Of a DNA stretch of 64,000 nucleotides, positions 16,201 to 26,400 are shown piece after piece. Under the pieces are notes generated by a model. That model did no database searches. It was not told where the DNA came from and saw only the letters and a program-made list of their open reading frames with translations. Source of the stretch: M3007 sp031425035 (GTDB lineage: Bacteria; Bacteroidota; Bacteroidia; Chitinophagales; Saprospiraceae); assembly GCA_031425035.1 (NCBI GenBank), contig JANPIN010000109.1, forward strand, positions 70,841 to 134,840. The letters run 5' to 3'. Position 1 is the first letter of the stretch. Each line of letters starts with the position of its first letter. The position numbers and the translations under genes are program-made.

Positions 16201-18244
16201 CGTTGATCGTAGCCAGGGGGCTCTGGCAATTGCTACAGCTCAGCCCGGTTGAAGGCGACCAGAAATAAGCAACGCCACCGGTGGCCGTCAGTTGAACCGG
16301 CTGCCCTAGGCAGACCGCGGTGTCTTCCGTAACAGTGATCTGGCTGTCCAGTGCATCCAGTACGCCGTTGGTAGTTCCGGTGAAGTCCATGGCAATACCG
16401 CCTTGTTCGATGGAATTACCAAAATCGTCCAGCAGAATGACGTATATTTTGCCTTGCTGCACATCCAGCCGGCTGACGAAATCATCGGCCTGCGCGCCGC
16501 TCGGCGGATTAGGGCCAGGGCTGGCGGGGCTACCACAGTCGAACTCGTCGGTAACCGGCAGGCCAGAGGTGGGATGTACATCGGCCATACCCGTAATGTA
16601 AACCTCCGCTGGATTTTCATAAGCGGCCCAGCTGGAGCGGACCGGCTGGTTATTGGCAACGTAGTCACAAATATCTTCCGGGTTGTCAATCGGGCCCCAC
16701 ATACTGAAGTCGATATCCGAGGTTTCGAGCGGATCAGCCGCCTGCGCAATGAAGCCGAATTTACCATCCGCACCTGCCGTGAAAAAGAAGAAGGAAAAAT
16801 TCCCCGGGGAGTTTAAAAAGCAACCGGCGTTTGCACCTGGCTGCAGAAAAGCCGGATCGCCTTCTCCCGGATTCAGCGCAATAATTTCGGGCAAGAGATT
16901 ACTGCAACCGCCAATATTCAGCGCTTTATCGCAGCTGGAGGCGGCCGGCACGATGACCGGACAAGTAATGGTGTCGATCTGAATATTGAAAGGCGAACAG
17001 TCATCCCCGGAACCGAAAACGAGGTAGTAGATCCCCGGATTTTCCAGATAAGCGGCCGAAATAGTAGGGTCTACACTACCGCCACCACCACCGGCGGAAG
17101 CAATGCAGGTTGCGCCGGCCAGGGAAGGACAAAGGCTGTATACGCCAATGCCGGCGCCCGGATTCGTCCCGTTTACATTAATATGAATGCATTCGTCGCC
17201 AGGCGAGGTGTAGGTAAAAATATAGTCGTTACCCGATAAAAAATCGTCGTCGCAGGGGCCGTTATTGATGGTATTGCCGGACAGGCAGTTGCTCAGGTTA
17301 CTGGCGCTATAAGGCAGTTCCGGTATGGATACGGGCGCGTCGCAAGTCGTGATGGGAGCAGCGGTACACGGGCTGGCCGAACAGGACCAGGTAAGCGCAA
17401 AACCACTGTATTCTATGAAGTTATCCGCGCTGAACTGGATAGTGGCACAACTAGCGGGCACCTGAATTTCCAGGTTCTGGCCGAATCCGCTCAACTGCGT
17501 GATTTCATTGCCCCCCAGGCCGCTGCCCTCGTAAATATGCAGATAATCGTAGCCGCTTTCCGTGTTGTAATTAACGACATTGAGGATAATACACTGATGA
17601 AACTCCGTGGGACAAATAGTGAAAGTAGCGTTGTCATCGCTGCTGTAATCATTTGCAGCGCCGCCGCTATCGTACAATGTACCCGTGCAGGACTGGGTGC
17701 CGGGTACGCTGCCAATGTTGATCTCTGGCACATATTTTTCAATACAAAGCCGGAACGTACCGGCGTTCGCGGCGGCAGTAGCGGAATAGTCATTGATGCG
17801 CAGAAAGTAAGGCAGGCCCGGAGTGAGTCCAAACTGATCGAGATGAACTTCATTTATATTAATCCCTGCGGCAGCGCAATCGAGTTCGGCCAGGCCTTCT
17901 AACACGCAATCGCCTCTATAAATGGCTACTTCCGGCATCTGAAGGGTCCCGTTACCATTGACAGCACCGTATACGGAAATGCTCACGTCCAGAATGCTAC
18001 CATCGCTGGGTACAGTAAACTGGAACCATACGTCGCGTTCCGCATTGTTGTTAAAGCAGGCGGGTATGTTATCGGTTGCACTAATGTTGCTGGCAGTTGC
18101 ATCCACGTTGGTGTACAGCGCCGGTGTGGAACAATAAGGAATAACGCCCAGATCGATCAGACCGGCGCAGTCATCGTTAACTGGCGCCTGCGCAAAAACG
18201 AACAGTGAGGTGAGCGTGAAACAAAGCGTAAAAAATACTTTCAT
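13226..18244 (-). CDS. T9SS type B giant secreted protein, gliding-motility C-terminal domain
   Basis: 1672 residues from the ATG at 18244 (MKVFFTLCFTLTSLFVFAQ, a signal peptide). After it comes a domain starting APVNDDCAGLIDLG, then a CUB domain (about 200-310: CTGTLYDSGG to SGFALTWSC), further Cys-rich domains, and from about 690 to 1560 a run of some ten Ig-like repeats of about 85 residues with the pattern DTTICxGxSVxL...Y.W.P..GL...P...P..TT.Y.V. The end (PNAFTPNGDGVNGTFKM to YVGEINLLR) is the CHU_C/TIGR04131-type signal for export by the type IX system and surface attachment. Probably an adhesin-like or gliding-related surface protein. It converges with the methyltransferase gene, 14 bp away. 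Confidence 0.9.
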   Translation of the reverse strand: MKVFFTLCFTLTSLFVFAQAPVNDDCAGLIDLGVIPYCSTPALYTNVDATASNISATDNIPACFNNNAERDVWFQFTVPSDGSILDVSISVYGAVNGNGTLQMPEVAIYRGDCVLEGLAELDCAAAGININEVHLDQFGLTPGLPYFLRINDYSATAAANAGTFRLCIEKYVPEINIGSVPGTQSCTGTLYDSGGAANDYSSDDNATFTICPTEFHQCIILNVVNYNTESGYDYLHIYEGSGLGGNEITQLSGFGQNLEIQVPASCATIQFSADNFIEYSGFALTWSCSASPCTAAPITTCDAPVSIPELPYSASNLSNCLSGNTINNGPCDDDFLSGNDYIFTYTSPGDECIHINVNGTNPGAGIGVYSLCPSLAGATCIASAGGGGGSVDPTISAAYLENPGIYYLVFGSGDDCSPFNIQIDTITCPVIVPAASSCDKALNIGGCSNLLPEIIALNPGEGDPAFLQPGANAGCFLNSPGNFSFFFFTAGADGKFGFIAQAADPLETSDIDFSMWGPIDNPEDICDYVANNQPVRSSWAAYENPAEVYITGMADVHPTSGLPVTDEFDCGSPASPGPNPPSGAQADDFVSRLDVQQGKIYVILLDDFGNSIEQGGIAMDFTGTTNGVLDALDSQITVTEDTAVCLGQPVQLTATGGVAYFWSPSTGLSCSNCQSPLATINASSSYEVQVVTACKTVTQVVNIKALQINLGPDVTVCNGASFELNPNPFSNVQYSWTGSAGLSCTDCPSPQVSGLTTGVYNFIAILTTPQCVVTDTIKITVVNGQQPQYVIADDQVICKGESVDLGGVQLPGTSYLWTSSPEGLTSSVSNPNVSPNSTTTYYLSATNGSCLVSAMDSVHVEVYKSPILAVQADTAVCDGSKVLLGSTVAQPGITYAWTPDNGSLDNAGIPNPLATPLETTMYTLTATNTGCTEIRKVQIVIVPLSLELNVADTALICQGTSLPIQATVTPGLTQVSWSPLTNLQINANGTTAIASPNESTLYTAKVVLPGCTREKQVYVQVDSLPQNLAILPSDTSVCQGSKVILQSAIYEPAEFKNIEFKWSPLDGQVTGDSLYNLVVQPDVTTVYKRITTNGGCVQTDSATVTVIPPAEMSIQPADTTICAGENVLLLLTFTPGITEIMWTPAESLSCSTCTNPIATPPATTTYNVTGKFQGCNTDASATVIVQPVAAYHFPDDRMLCAGESIQLSDVSDPGATYTWTSSDPAFGTVTTPQPVVTPTLATTTYFLHTDNGCQKNDQFVVTVNTGSMQASGDTTICKGVSTQLTATSTVPGTFEWNPGAGSGQVVNVMPAVSTTYQVTFTFGPGCQLTDQVTVNVAGEIAPVVFPGDVELCPGEGAVLNSLIIPGTSYMWTSVPAGFNSTQPDPSVTPDVTTLYTVITTLGNCVNTQSVTVVVDNAVLTVTEDATLCLGQSKTLTASGTFPGGAYLWLPGQDSTGTINIEPAVTGVSSYFISYSYGQGCIIKDTVNITTIAGFTAEILATPDTSSINLGETIDLFGKVSPSQNLSGFLYTWMEGNAVLSQNTEKITVKPEDGDSVTYKVTIVAPSGCSETATISFLIIQPNVVFPNAFTPNGDGVNGTFKMLVLEGLATVEQMEIYNRWGQKVFDSSDPNAEWDGRVDGKDAPSDVYACKVRWRRGDGSLKIYVGEINLLR

Positions 18245-18410
18245 GCCGTTTGGGTTGAAAAATCTGGGCGTAAAATAACTCGAAATAATCACCCGGGCGA
18301 TTTAGGTTTCGTGCGGGATTGGCAAAACTCCAATTTTTTATGGAAACGCAAAACTAAGCCGACTTTGGCCGTCCATCAGAAACTTCCGGTACTGATTGCC
18401 GACATTCTGC

Positions 18411-18418
18411 TACTTTTG
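18411..18418 (+). promoter_or_regulatory. -7 element TACTTTTG of dut
   Basis: Matches TAnnTTTG and lies 11 bases before the TTG start codon of dut. Confidence 0.5.
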
Positions 18419-18429
18419 CCGCCCAAACT

Positions 18430-18870
18430 TTGAACATTTTGACCGTCAAAATTATCAACCACTCCCCCTATCCCCTACCGGCCTATGAAACGGGCGGCAG
18501 TGCCGGGATGGACCTTCGCGCGCACCTTTCCGGCCCCATCCAGCTGGCGCCACTCGAACGCAGTCTCGTGCCCACCGGCCTGTTTATCGAATTGCCCCCT
18601 GGGTATGAGGCACAGGTACGCCCACGCAGCGGATTGGCCATCAAACGAGGCCTCACGATGTTGAACAGCCCGGGGACGATCGACAGTGATTATCGCGGAG
18701 AAATAAAGTGCATTGTGGTCAATTTGTCCAACGAAACCCAGGTCATCGAGCCGGGCGAACGCATTGCACAACTGGTGATTGCCCGCTATGAACGTATCAC
18801 CTGGGAACAGGCGACCGAACTGGCGGAATCGGAGCGGGGAGCAGGCGGTTTCGGCAGCACCGGAAAGTAG
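18430..18870 (+). CDS. dut: dUTP diphosphatase
   Basis: 146 residues. Trimeric dUTPase that hydrolyses dUTP to dUMP and pyrophosphate, keeping uracil out of DNA and supplying dTMP synthesis. All five motifs are seen: AGMDLRAH (1), PRSGLAIKRG (2), GTIDSDYRGEI (3), RIAQLVI (4) and RGAGGFGSTG (5, the flexible P-loop-like tail). The N-terminus requires a TTG start at 18430 (or TTG at 18439); the first in-frame ATG lies inside motif 1. First gene of a rightward cluster with the nucleotidyltransferase, TPR and THUMP genes. Confidence 0.93.
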   Translation: MNILTVKIINHSPYPLPAYETGGSAGMDLRAHLSGPIQLAPLERSLVPTGLFIELPPGYEAQVRPRSGLAIKRGLTMLNSPGTIDSDYRGEIKCIVVNLSNETQVIEPGERIAQLVIARYERITWEQATELAESERGAGGFGSTGK

Positions 18871-18879
18871 GGACATATT

Positions 18880-18935
18880 CCACAAACCAACAAACCATCC
18901 AAACAAACAAACCCTCTCCAACTAAACAATTAAAC
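18880..18935 (+). repeat. Low-complexity AAACAA-rich intergenic leader
   Basis: A purely A/C-rich, G-poor tract (ACAAACCAACAAACC and variants) fills the gap between dut and the nucleotidyltransferase gene. Confidence 0.5.
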
Positions 18936-18938
18936 TTC

Positions 18939-19946
18939 ATGAACATAATAATCCCCATGGCTGGTCGCGGCACCCGGTTGCGACCACATACCCTCACGGT
19001 TCCCAAGCCTTTGATCCCGGTTGCCGGGAAACCCATTATTCAAAGACTGGTTGAAGATCTGGTCGCCGCTTACGCCGGCCAGGTAGATGAAATTGCCTTT
19101 ATCGTCGGCGATCTGGGTATGGAAGTCGAACGCGAACTGGTTGGCATTGCCGAAAGGCTGGGCGCACAGGGCCGTATTTATCACCAGGAAAAAGCCCTGG
19201 GCGTGGGCCATGCAATTTACTGCGCCTGGGAAAGTTTGTCCGGACCCTGCCTCATCGCTTTTGCCGACACCCTTTTTAAAGCTGATTTCACCTTCGATCC
19301 GGCGGAAGACGGCGTGATCTGGGTAGAGCGGGTCCAGGACCCTTCTGCTTTCGGGGTGGTTAAACTGAATGACGCCGGATACATCACGGATTTCGTGGAA
19401 AAGCCCACCGAATTTGTCTCAAACATGGCCATTGTCGGCATTTACTATTTCCGGGAAGGTGAAAAATTACGGTCCACCCTGCATCGTATTATCAATGACG
19501 ACCTGAAAGAAAAGAACGAATTTCAGCTGACAACCGCCCTGGAACTATTGAAAAACGAAGGGGTCCGCTTCCGTACCGGGGAGATTGAGGAATGGCTGGA
19601 TTGCGGCAATAAAGAAGCTATATTGTACTCTAATCAGCGCATGCTGGAAATTCACCGGCATAGCGGCCTGGTTGCCGGCAGTGTGGTCATTGAAAACAGT
19701 GTTATCATTGAGCCGTGTTTTATCGGACAAGACGCGGTGATCCGGAACTCTGTGGTCGGCCCGCACGTGAGCGTGGGCCATAATTCAACCGTGGAAAATA
19801 CCGTTATTACCAATAGTATTATTCAAAATGATTCCCAGATCATGAATGCTTTACTGGATAACTCGATGGTCGGGAATTTCAGCGTGTTTGCCGGTTCCAA
19901 GGATGAACTGAATCTGGGTGATTTTTCTAATTTTTCCAAAGGGTAA
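18939..19946 (+). CDS. Sugar-phosphate nucleotidyltransferase with left-handed beta-helix
   Basis: 335 residues. The N-terminal Rossmann-type domain has the signature MNIIIPMAGRGTRLRPHTLT and PKPLIPVAGKPII, with D in FADTLF for metal binding and VEKP further on. The C-terminal 90 residues are hexapeptide-like (SVVIENSVIIEPCFIGQDAV, then VIRNSVVGPHVSVGHNSTVENT), a left-handed beta-helix. It would join a sugar-1-phosphate to a nucleotide (dTDP- or UDP/GDP-glucose type). The exact sugar and nucleotide cannot be read. No capsule genes are adjacent. Confidence 0.85.
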   Translation: MNIIIPMAGRGTRLRPHTLTVPKPLIPVAGKPIIQRLVEDLVAAYAGQVDEIAFIVGDLGMEVERELVGIAERLGAQGRIYHQEKALGVGHAIYCAWESLSGPCLIAFADTLFKADFTFDPAEDGVIWVERVQDPSAFGVVKLNDAGYITDFVEKPTEFVSNMAIVGIYYFREGEKLRSTLHRIINDDLKEKNEFQLTTALELLKNEGVRFRTGEIEEWLDCGNKEAILYSNQRMLEIHRHSGLVAGSVVIENSVIIEPCFIGQDAVIRNSVVGPHVSVGHNSTVENTVITNSIIQNDSQIMNALLDNSMVGNFSVFAGSKDELNLGDFSNFSKG

Positions 19947-19993
19947 GCACGATTGCAACCTGTATTCGTCAAGGCCTGTTAATAAATATTCTA

Positions 19994-21493
19994 ATGTTGA
20001 AATACCTCATACCGTCGCTTCTGCTGCTTTCGGCATCCGTTTTTGCCCAAAATACGATTGGCGGAACGGCGAGTATTGTACCCGAGGCCGAAGTCATTCG
20101 CCAGAGCAATTTTGTGGGCGCAGAACGCGAACGGCTGCTGGAGCACTGGGATAAAGCCATCGTACTTTTCCAGAAATTCGTGTACGATAATGCCGATCTT
20201 GATGCCGGCTGGTATGGTCTGGCGCGCTCATTTGCCGGCAAGAAAGACTATTCCGCCGCTATGGAAGCCATCGGCAAGTCCGTTGCACTGGCCCCGGATA
20301 ATGAGTGGTACCGGGTACTACAGGCGGATTTATACGAAAAAATGGATCGCCCGAAAGATGCCGCCCTGATCTATGCCGCCCTGACCAAACGTTTTCCGCG
20401 ATCCATACCTTTTTATCAGAAACTGGCTTACTTCTCCGTCCTGTCCGGCGATCCTAAAAGCGGCTTAAAAGCCCTGGATCAATTGGAACAACTAAGCGGT
20501 TTCACTACCGAAATTGCCGATCAGCGGCACGTGGTATATGTAGCGATGGGCGATAATCGTAAGGCCGCCGCCGAATGGCTCCGCCTGATCCAGCGCCATC
20601 CGGACGAGTTAAAATACCGGTATCGCCTGGCCGATTTTTATACCGGCAACCAGGATCCGGACAATGCCCGCCGCACATATGAAGAGATCCTGAAACGCAG
20701 TCCGAATGACCCGGTCGCTAAACTGGCGCTGTTGCAAAAAGGCAAAGGCAGCTCCGACGCCACTTACCTGGCTTCTTTGCAACCGCTTTTTAGTGATTCT
20801 AAAGTGTCTATTGACAGTAAAATCAAGGAAATCCTCCCATTTTTCGCTAAATTGGAGGCCGGCGCCGATCCGGCCCTGACCCAGAATTTACTGGCACTCG
20901 GCGATATACTGGAAAAAACCCACCCGACGGACGCTAAAGCCTGGAGCCTGTCTGGCGATCTGCGCTATTATGCAAATCAGCCGGAAGCTGCCCTGGAACG
21001 CTACCGCCGCGGCCTGCAGATCAGCCCGAAAGTGTTCTCCGTGTGGGAAAACACGATGGCGATTCTGACGGATCAAAATAACTACGACGAACTGCTGCGT
21101 ACGGCCGAAAAAGCCCTCGACTATTTCCCCAACCAGCCGAAAGCTTATTATTTCTACGCGGTGGCGGCCACCGAAAAAGGCCGGCCCGATGATGCCCTGA
21201 GCCAACTGGAACAAGCCAATCTGATGGTTGGCAATAATCCGGCCCTGCGCCTCGACCTGATCGACCAGACCGGTCTGGCGCTCGCTAAAAAGAAAGATTT
21301 TGCCGGCGCGATCAGTCGCTATGAATCCACTTTGATCAAAGGCGGCGACCGTCATCCGGGCATTCTGGAACACTATGGCGATGCACTGTTGCAATCCGGC
21401 CAAAACGATCTGGCCCGCCAGCAGTGGCAAAAAGCACAGGCGCTTCGTCCTTCGCCCGCGCTGGAACAAAAAATTAATTCGGGCAAGCAGTAA
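19994..21493 (+). CDS. Exported tetratricopeptide-repeat protein
   Basis: 499 residues with a signal peptide (MLKYLIPSLLLLSASVFAQ). From residue 40 to the end it consists of TPR helices, for example WYGLARSFAGKKDYSAAMEA and AWSLSGDLRYYANQPEAALE, about 12 repeats. Such proteins act as scaffolds for envelope complexes. No enzyme domain is seen. It is 47 bp after the nucleotidyltransferase gene on the same strand, so it may be co-transcribed. Confidence 0.85.
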   Translation: MLKYLIPSLLLLSASVFAQNTIGGTASIVPEAEVIRQSNFVGAERERLLEHWDKAIVLFQKFVYDNADLDAGWYGLARSFAGKKDYSAAMEAIGKSVALAPDNEWYRVLQADLYEKMDRPKDAALIYAALTKRFPRSIPFYQKLAYFSVLSGDPKSGLKALDQLEQLSGFTTEIADQRHVVYVAMGDNRKAAAEWLRLIQRHPDELKYRYRLADFYTGNQDPDNARRTYEEILKRSPNDPVAKLALLQKGKGSSDATYLASLQPLFSDSKVSIDSKIKEILPFFAKLEAGADPALTQNLLALGDILEKTHPTDAKAWSLSGDLRYYANQPEAALERYRRGLQISPKVFSVWENTMAILTDQNNYDELLRTAEKALDYFPNQPKAYYFYAVAATEKGRPDDALSQLEQANLMVGNNPALRLDLIDQTGLALAKKKDFAGAISRYESTLIKGGDRHPGILEHYGDALLQSGQNDLARQQWQKAQALRPSPALEQKINSGKQ

Positions 21494-21582
21494 GAGCGGG
21501 TAATTTTACCTTTATAAATGACTGGTTCCCGGTCGGCGGAAAACCAGGACCGAATACGCGATAAGCGACTTTAAAAGAAAAC

Positions 21583-22746
21583 ATGCAGGAAATAATTGCG
21601 AAAACCTTTGCCGGTCTGGAACCCGTGCTCGCCGAAGAACTCCGGGCACTGGGCGCCACCGGGATCCGCACCATTAAACGGGCCGTGGCCTTCGAAGGTG
21701 ATACCAAGCTGCTTTACCGGGCCAATTACGAATTACGTACAGCGCTGCGAATTTTAGTACCCATCCATTCTTTTACCGCTTACCGGGAGCAGGATCTGTA
21801 TGAAGGCGTGCGCGACATTGACTGGAATAATTACATGCAGGTCTCCGATACCCTGGCGGTGGATGCGGTCGCCCAGGGGGAAGTTTTCCGGCACTCACAA
21901 TACGTGGCGCTGCTTACTAAAGATGCGATCGTCGATCAGTTCCGGGATCGTTATCAGCGCAGGCCCAATGTAAACACGATGTCACCGGCCCTGCGCGTCA
22001 ATGTGCACGTGCTGGGTAACCACTGTGATATTACGCTCGACGCCACGGCCGGCTCCCTGCACCGACGTAATTACCGCCGCGATACCGTAGAAGCGCCCCT
22101 CAATGAAGTGTTGGCGGCCGGCATGGTACTGCTGTCGGAATGGAATGGAAAGGGGCCATTTGTGGACCCCATGTGTGGTTCCGGCACCCTGGCGCTGGAA
22201 GCTGCTCTGCTGGCGTTAAATATTCCGCCACAGTTCATGCGCGAAAATTTCGGCTTTTTCAAGTGGCCCGACTTTAACCGCAAGATCTGGGAAAATGTGA
22301 AAAGTGAAGCCGATGCCCGCGCGCAGACCAGTTTTGAATTTCCCATTATCGCTTCCGATATGGATAACCGGGCCCGTAACGCCACAGCCGTCAACGTGCT
22401 GTCGGCTGGCTTGGAAAAAGTGATCCAGGTAGAAAAAATGCCCTTCGACCGGGTGCAACCTCCGGAAATACCCGGCACCATGCTCACCAACCCACCTTAT
22501 GACGAACGCTTGAAACTGGAAGATACCGCCGATTTTTATCGTGAAATTGGTGACACCCTCAAAAAAAACTGGCCGGACTGGAATGCCTGGCTGATCTCTT
22601 CCAACCGGGATGCTTTGAAAAGTGTAGGTCTGCGGCCTTCTAAACGCATTACCTTATTTAATGGCGCGCTGGAATGCAGTTTTCAGAAATTTGAACTGTA
22701 TACGGGCAGCCGCCGCAAGGAAGAACAGGCGCCTCTTAACCTTTAA
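21583..22746 (+). CDS. THUMP-domain class I RNA methyltransferase (RlmL-like)
   Basis: 387 residues. The N-terminal ferredoxin-like/THUMP part (MQEIIAKTFAGLEPVLAEEL, RHSQYVALLTKDAIVDQF) binds RNA. The C-terminal part is a Rossmann methyltransferase with AdoMet loop DPMCGSGTLALEA and catalytic TNPPY (near residue 307). This matches the N-terminal half of RlmL, which makes m2G2445 in 23S rRNA. The RlmK half is absent, which is normal outside gammaproteobacteria. Last gene of the rightward run from dut. Confidence 0.88.
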   Translation: MQEIIAKTFAGLEPVLAEELRALGATGIRTIKRAVAFEGDTKLLYRANYELRTALRILVPIHSFTAYREQDLYEGVRDIDWNNYMQVSDTLAVDAVAQGEVFRHSQYVALLTKDAIVDQFRDRYQRRPNVNTMSPALRVNVHVLGNHCDITLDATAGSLHRRNYRRDTVEAPLNEVLAAGMVLLSEWNGKGPFVDPMCGSGTLALEAALLALNIPPQFMRENFGFFKWPDFNRKIWENVKSEADARAQTSFEFPIIASDMDNRARNATAVNVLSAGLEKVIQVEKMPFDRVQPPEIPGTMLTNPPYDERLKLEDTADFYREIGDTLKKNWPDWNAWLISSNRDALKSVGLRPSKRITLFNGALECSFQKFELYTGSRRKEEQAPLNL

Positions 22747-22892
22747 CAGTCTTTTATTTGTCTAATTCAATCTTTAGCTATTTTTTTTACAACGTAACCT
22801 TATTTTTACGTGCCAAATATGTTTTTTTTGTGCGCTGGTATTGTGAAGCCGGCAGCCTGCCCCATGGCCTGAAAACTATTTAATGTTGCTGT

Positions 22893-23300
22893 ATGAAAAA
22901 ATGGTCGCCTCTATTTTTAGTAGTCGCACTTTTATTTTCTCTTAACCTGTCTGGGCAAGTGTCGGTTAAAATGGCCTTGCGAAGCAGTTATATTACGGCT
23001 GCCGGCGTTCATTTATCGGCCCTGCCTGGGTCCACTGCTACTCCTTATCATCTTACTACGGGCAGTAAGCTTTTTGTTGGCATGCATTTTTTAGCAAAAA
23101 GTAACGCACTTCCACTTCCTATTTCTTCACCAGCTGTGGTGGGGAATTTGCTACCAAAGTGGACGCCTGCTTCCCTACCATTTTTTTGCCGTGTAGAACA
23201 TGACTGTGCGAAAAGAATGCCTTTTGCTTGCAAATTCCGGCTCGGATCGGTAGAATATGTCGATCGATTAGAAGGTAAAAGCAATTGGTTAGGAGAATAA
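22893..23300 (+). CDS. Short exported protein with FRLGSVEYVDRLEGK end
   Basis: 135 residues. Signal peptide MKKWSPLFLVVALLFSLNLS-GQ. The 30 residues after it look like the first strand of an outer-membrane barrel (VSVKMALRSSYITAAGVHL). The end, LPFFCRVEHDCAKRMPFACK followed by FRLGSVEYVDRLEGK, resembles a recurring C-terminus of short Bacteroidota exported proteins of unknown role (from memory, not searched). The join between the two parts is odd, so a frameshifted or fused remnant is possible. Confidence 0.45.
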   Translation: MKKWSPLFLVVALLFSLNLSGQVSVKMALRSSYITAAGVHLSALPGSTATPYHLTTGSKLFVGMHFLAKSNALPLPISSPAVVGNLLPKWTPASLPFFCRVEHDCAKRMPFACKFRLGSVEYVDRLEGKSNWLGE

Positions 23301-23416
23301 AAAAACCTTATTTTTAATAATCCTGCTACTCTTTCCCAAAAGCGGATTTCCGCGCTTGGCAGTATTGGTCTATCCAATATCCTCAACTTTCTATTCATTA
23401 AACTTTCTTACACACA

Positions 23417-26400
23417 ATGAGAAGAATTTTCTACCTCGCCTGGGGTTTGCTGTTGACAGCTGCCTTACAAGCCCAAACCAATTGTAACACCGAGACCTTT
23501 TTCAGAACTTTTGGTTCTGCCGGCAGCACGGAAGCTGGTCTCACCCTGACCCCTTCTGGTGATGGAAACCTGTATGCAAGTGGCATACAGGACAACCAGA
23601 CCATGTTGTTAAAACTTTCTCCCGCTGGAGATGTGCTCTGGTCGCGTTCTTTTAACCTCAGTACCGACCTTCCATGCGTGATCAATGAAATGTTCGTTGA
23701 CGGCAGCGGCATGCTGGTAGCGGCGGGTATCGAAACGGATACGCAACCAAATGCAACCGGTTTAGTCTTCCGTTATGACCCGGTGGCTAACAATATGCTG
23801 TGGGTCAAACGTTTTGAAGGCGACAGCGTTTTCGCCAACGGGGTGATTGAAAAAAGTCCCGGCGGCAACTACATTTATTATCAAAACACCATTTCATTAG
23901 GGACACTGAGCGCCCGTGCCCAGGTGCTGGAAATCAATAGCGCCACCGGCAATGTTGTACCAAGCCTCGCCCGCCATTTTTCTTTAAATAATGCGGCGGA
24001 ATTTACTCGTATGATTATGTACGAAGGTTCGCTGTATGCTATTGGTACGGCTCAGACCCTGCCCATACCGATCCCCAGTTTTCGTCCGCTGCTGGTGCGT
24101 TTCGATACCACGAGCGCGCAGCCAGTCTGGTTGAACCTGACGTACGTAAGTACTTCTCCCACCGATCTGATCGGTATGGATTTACTGATCGATAACGACA
24201 CGATCCTGTCGCTTTCGGGTGGCGCGTTCCTCGGCCTCGGTACACCTGGTCCGGTTCATCTGTATTTGCAGAAAAACACCCTGAACGGGGATCTGTTGTG
24301 GATGAAGAAGTATGAAATACCCGCTTTCGGCAATGAATTCGGCGCTGAAATTGTAAAAATGAATGATGGGTACGCCATCTACGGCACTGGTGAGGTCGAT
24401 ACTGTTTTATCGCAGTTATTGCTGAAAATCGATCATGATGGTAATGTCATCGTGGCTAAAACATTGGGCAACACCGATCAGTCGGCACTGCTGCCTTTCC
24501 TGAAAGGGGAAGCGATCTTTTTTGACAACCACTTGTTTTTCACAGGTGCTGTCGGCGTAAGCGTTACCGACTGGTCTATCCTGAAAACCGATTCCCAGCT
24601 CAATCTGACCGATTCCTGCGGGTATTTGCAGACGCTGGATTCGGTAACGGCCGAAATCAGCAATCAGCCACAAAGTGTGAACACCACACTGGTGAGCGTA
24701 CAGGATTCCGCAGTCACGAACACGAGTGTCACGGCTTCGGTCAATACCCGCGTGCTGGCTACCGAATTGCTGTGCCCCGTCTGCGCTGATTCCTGCGCTC
24801 AAACGCTGGATCTGGGTCCGGACGTCGTATTCTGTACGGATTCGACGATCACGATCACGGCTGATTCCGGTTTTGTCTCCTACATGTGGAGCGACAGCAC
24901 GACTGGTCAAACGTATACTTTTACGCCGGACAGCCAAAGTGTAACGATCATTTTGACGGTTGTGGATACTTGCGGTTTTACGCAGCGCGATACGGTGAAC
25001 TACATCTTCCTCGGAGATATTCCTTTGATCGCCGATCAAACCCTGTGTCAGGGAGATTCACTGACCTTGAATTATCCGGGTTTTGCCAACTATGAGTTCC
25101 TGTCGGACTCTACGCTGGCTTTCGATTCGCTGGGCACAATCGTGCTTTCGCCGGACAGTACGACCGTTTACACCTTATATGTAAGCACCGTAGACGGCTG
25201 TGCTAAAACCGATACCTTCCAGGTCACGGTCACCACGCCGTTTAGCAGCTCGGATACGTTGACGGCTTGTGCTGGTGATTTCATTTTATTGGACGGTGTT
25301 TCTTATACCCAAGACACTACCGTAGTGACAACCGTGCCCTCCACGACGGGTGGCTGCGATACCCTTATTACCTATTCTTTGGTCTTTTCGGGTTTCACCT
25401 CCGATACTACCCTCACGGCCTGCACCGGAAACGGCATCACCCTCGGCGGGGTGACTTATACGCAGGATACAACCCTTACGACGACCATTCCGTCTACGAC
25501 TGGTAGTTGCGATACGGTGTTGACCACTGTGCTAACCTTCAACCCGCAACCTATCTTCTCGGATACCATCGTGCTATGCGCCGGTGGTTCCATATTCTTC
25601 GAAGGGGTAGTTTACACCCAAGATACCACGATTATACAGGATACCTTACCGGGAACGGGTGCGCAATGCGATACGCTGCTGGCCACGGTACTGGTGTTTG
25701 AGCCCCTCGGTGTCGCTGCGGATTCCATGCAGTTCTGTGAGGGTGACATGGTCAATTTCAATGGTATTTTTTACACACAGGATACCACCTTCGTGGATAC
25801 CTTGTTCAACGTGTCATTCCCGAACGGCTGCGACTCGTTGATTACCCGTACGCTGACCTTTACCCCACGTCCGACCCAGATCACTACCCAGACTGCCTGC
25901 CTGGGCGATTCGGTGTCGATTGGTGGAGTTGTATATACGCAGGACACTTTAATTGTCGTCGATACGCTGGCTTCCACCACTGGTGGCTGCGATACCCTGG
26001 TGAATTTACAACTGGTGTTTACGCCGCTACCGACCTCGAGCGACTCACTTACGGCTTGTACCGGCGACCTCATCGTGATTGGCGGTGTCAGCTACAGCCA
26101 GGATACGACGATCATGAGTACGGTGGCTTCCACAACTGGTGGCTGCGACACACTGGTGACGTTACAGTTGGTCTTTACGCCACAACCAACTTCGAGTAAT
26201 GTACTTACGGCCTGTATCGGCAACGGCATCACCTTCGGCGGCGTGATCTATACGCAGGATACCAGCCTCGTGACGACTATTCAGTCTACGAGCGGTACTT
26301 GCGATACGTTGTTGACCACGGTGCTGACTTTCACCTCACAACCTGTCGTCTCGGATACCATTGTCCTGTGCGCAGGCGGTTCCATCATCTTCGAAGGCGT

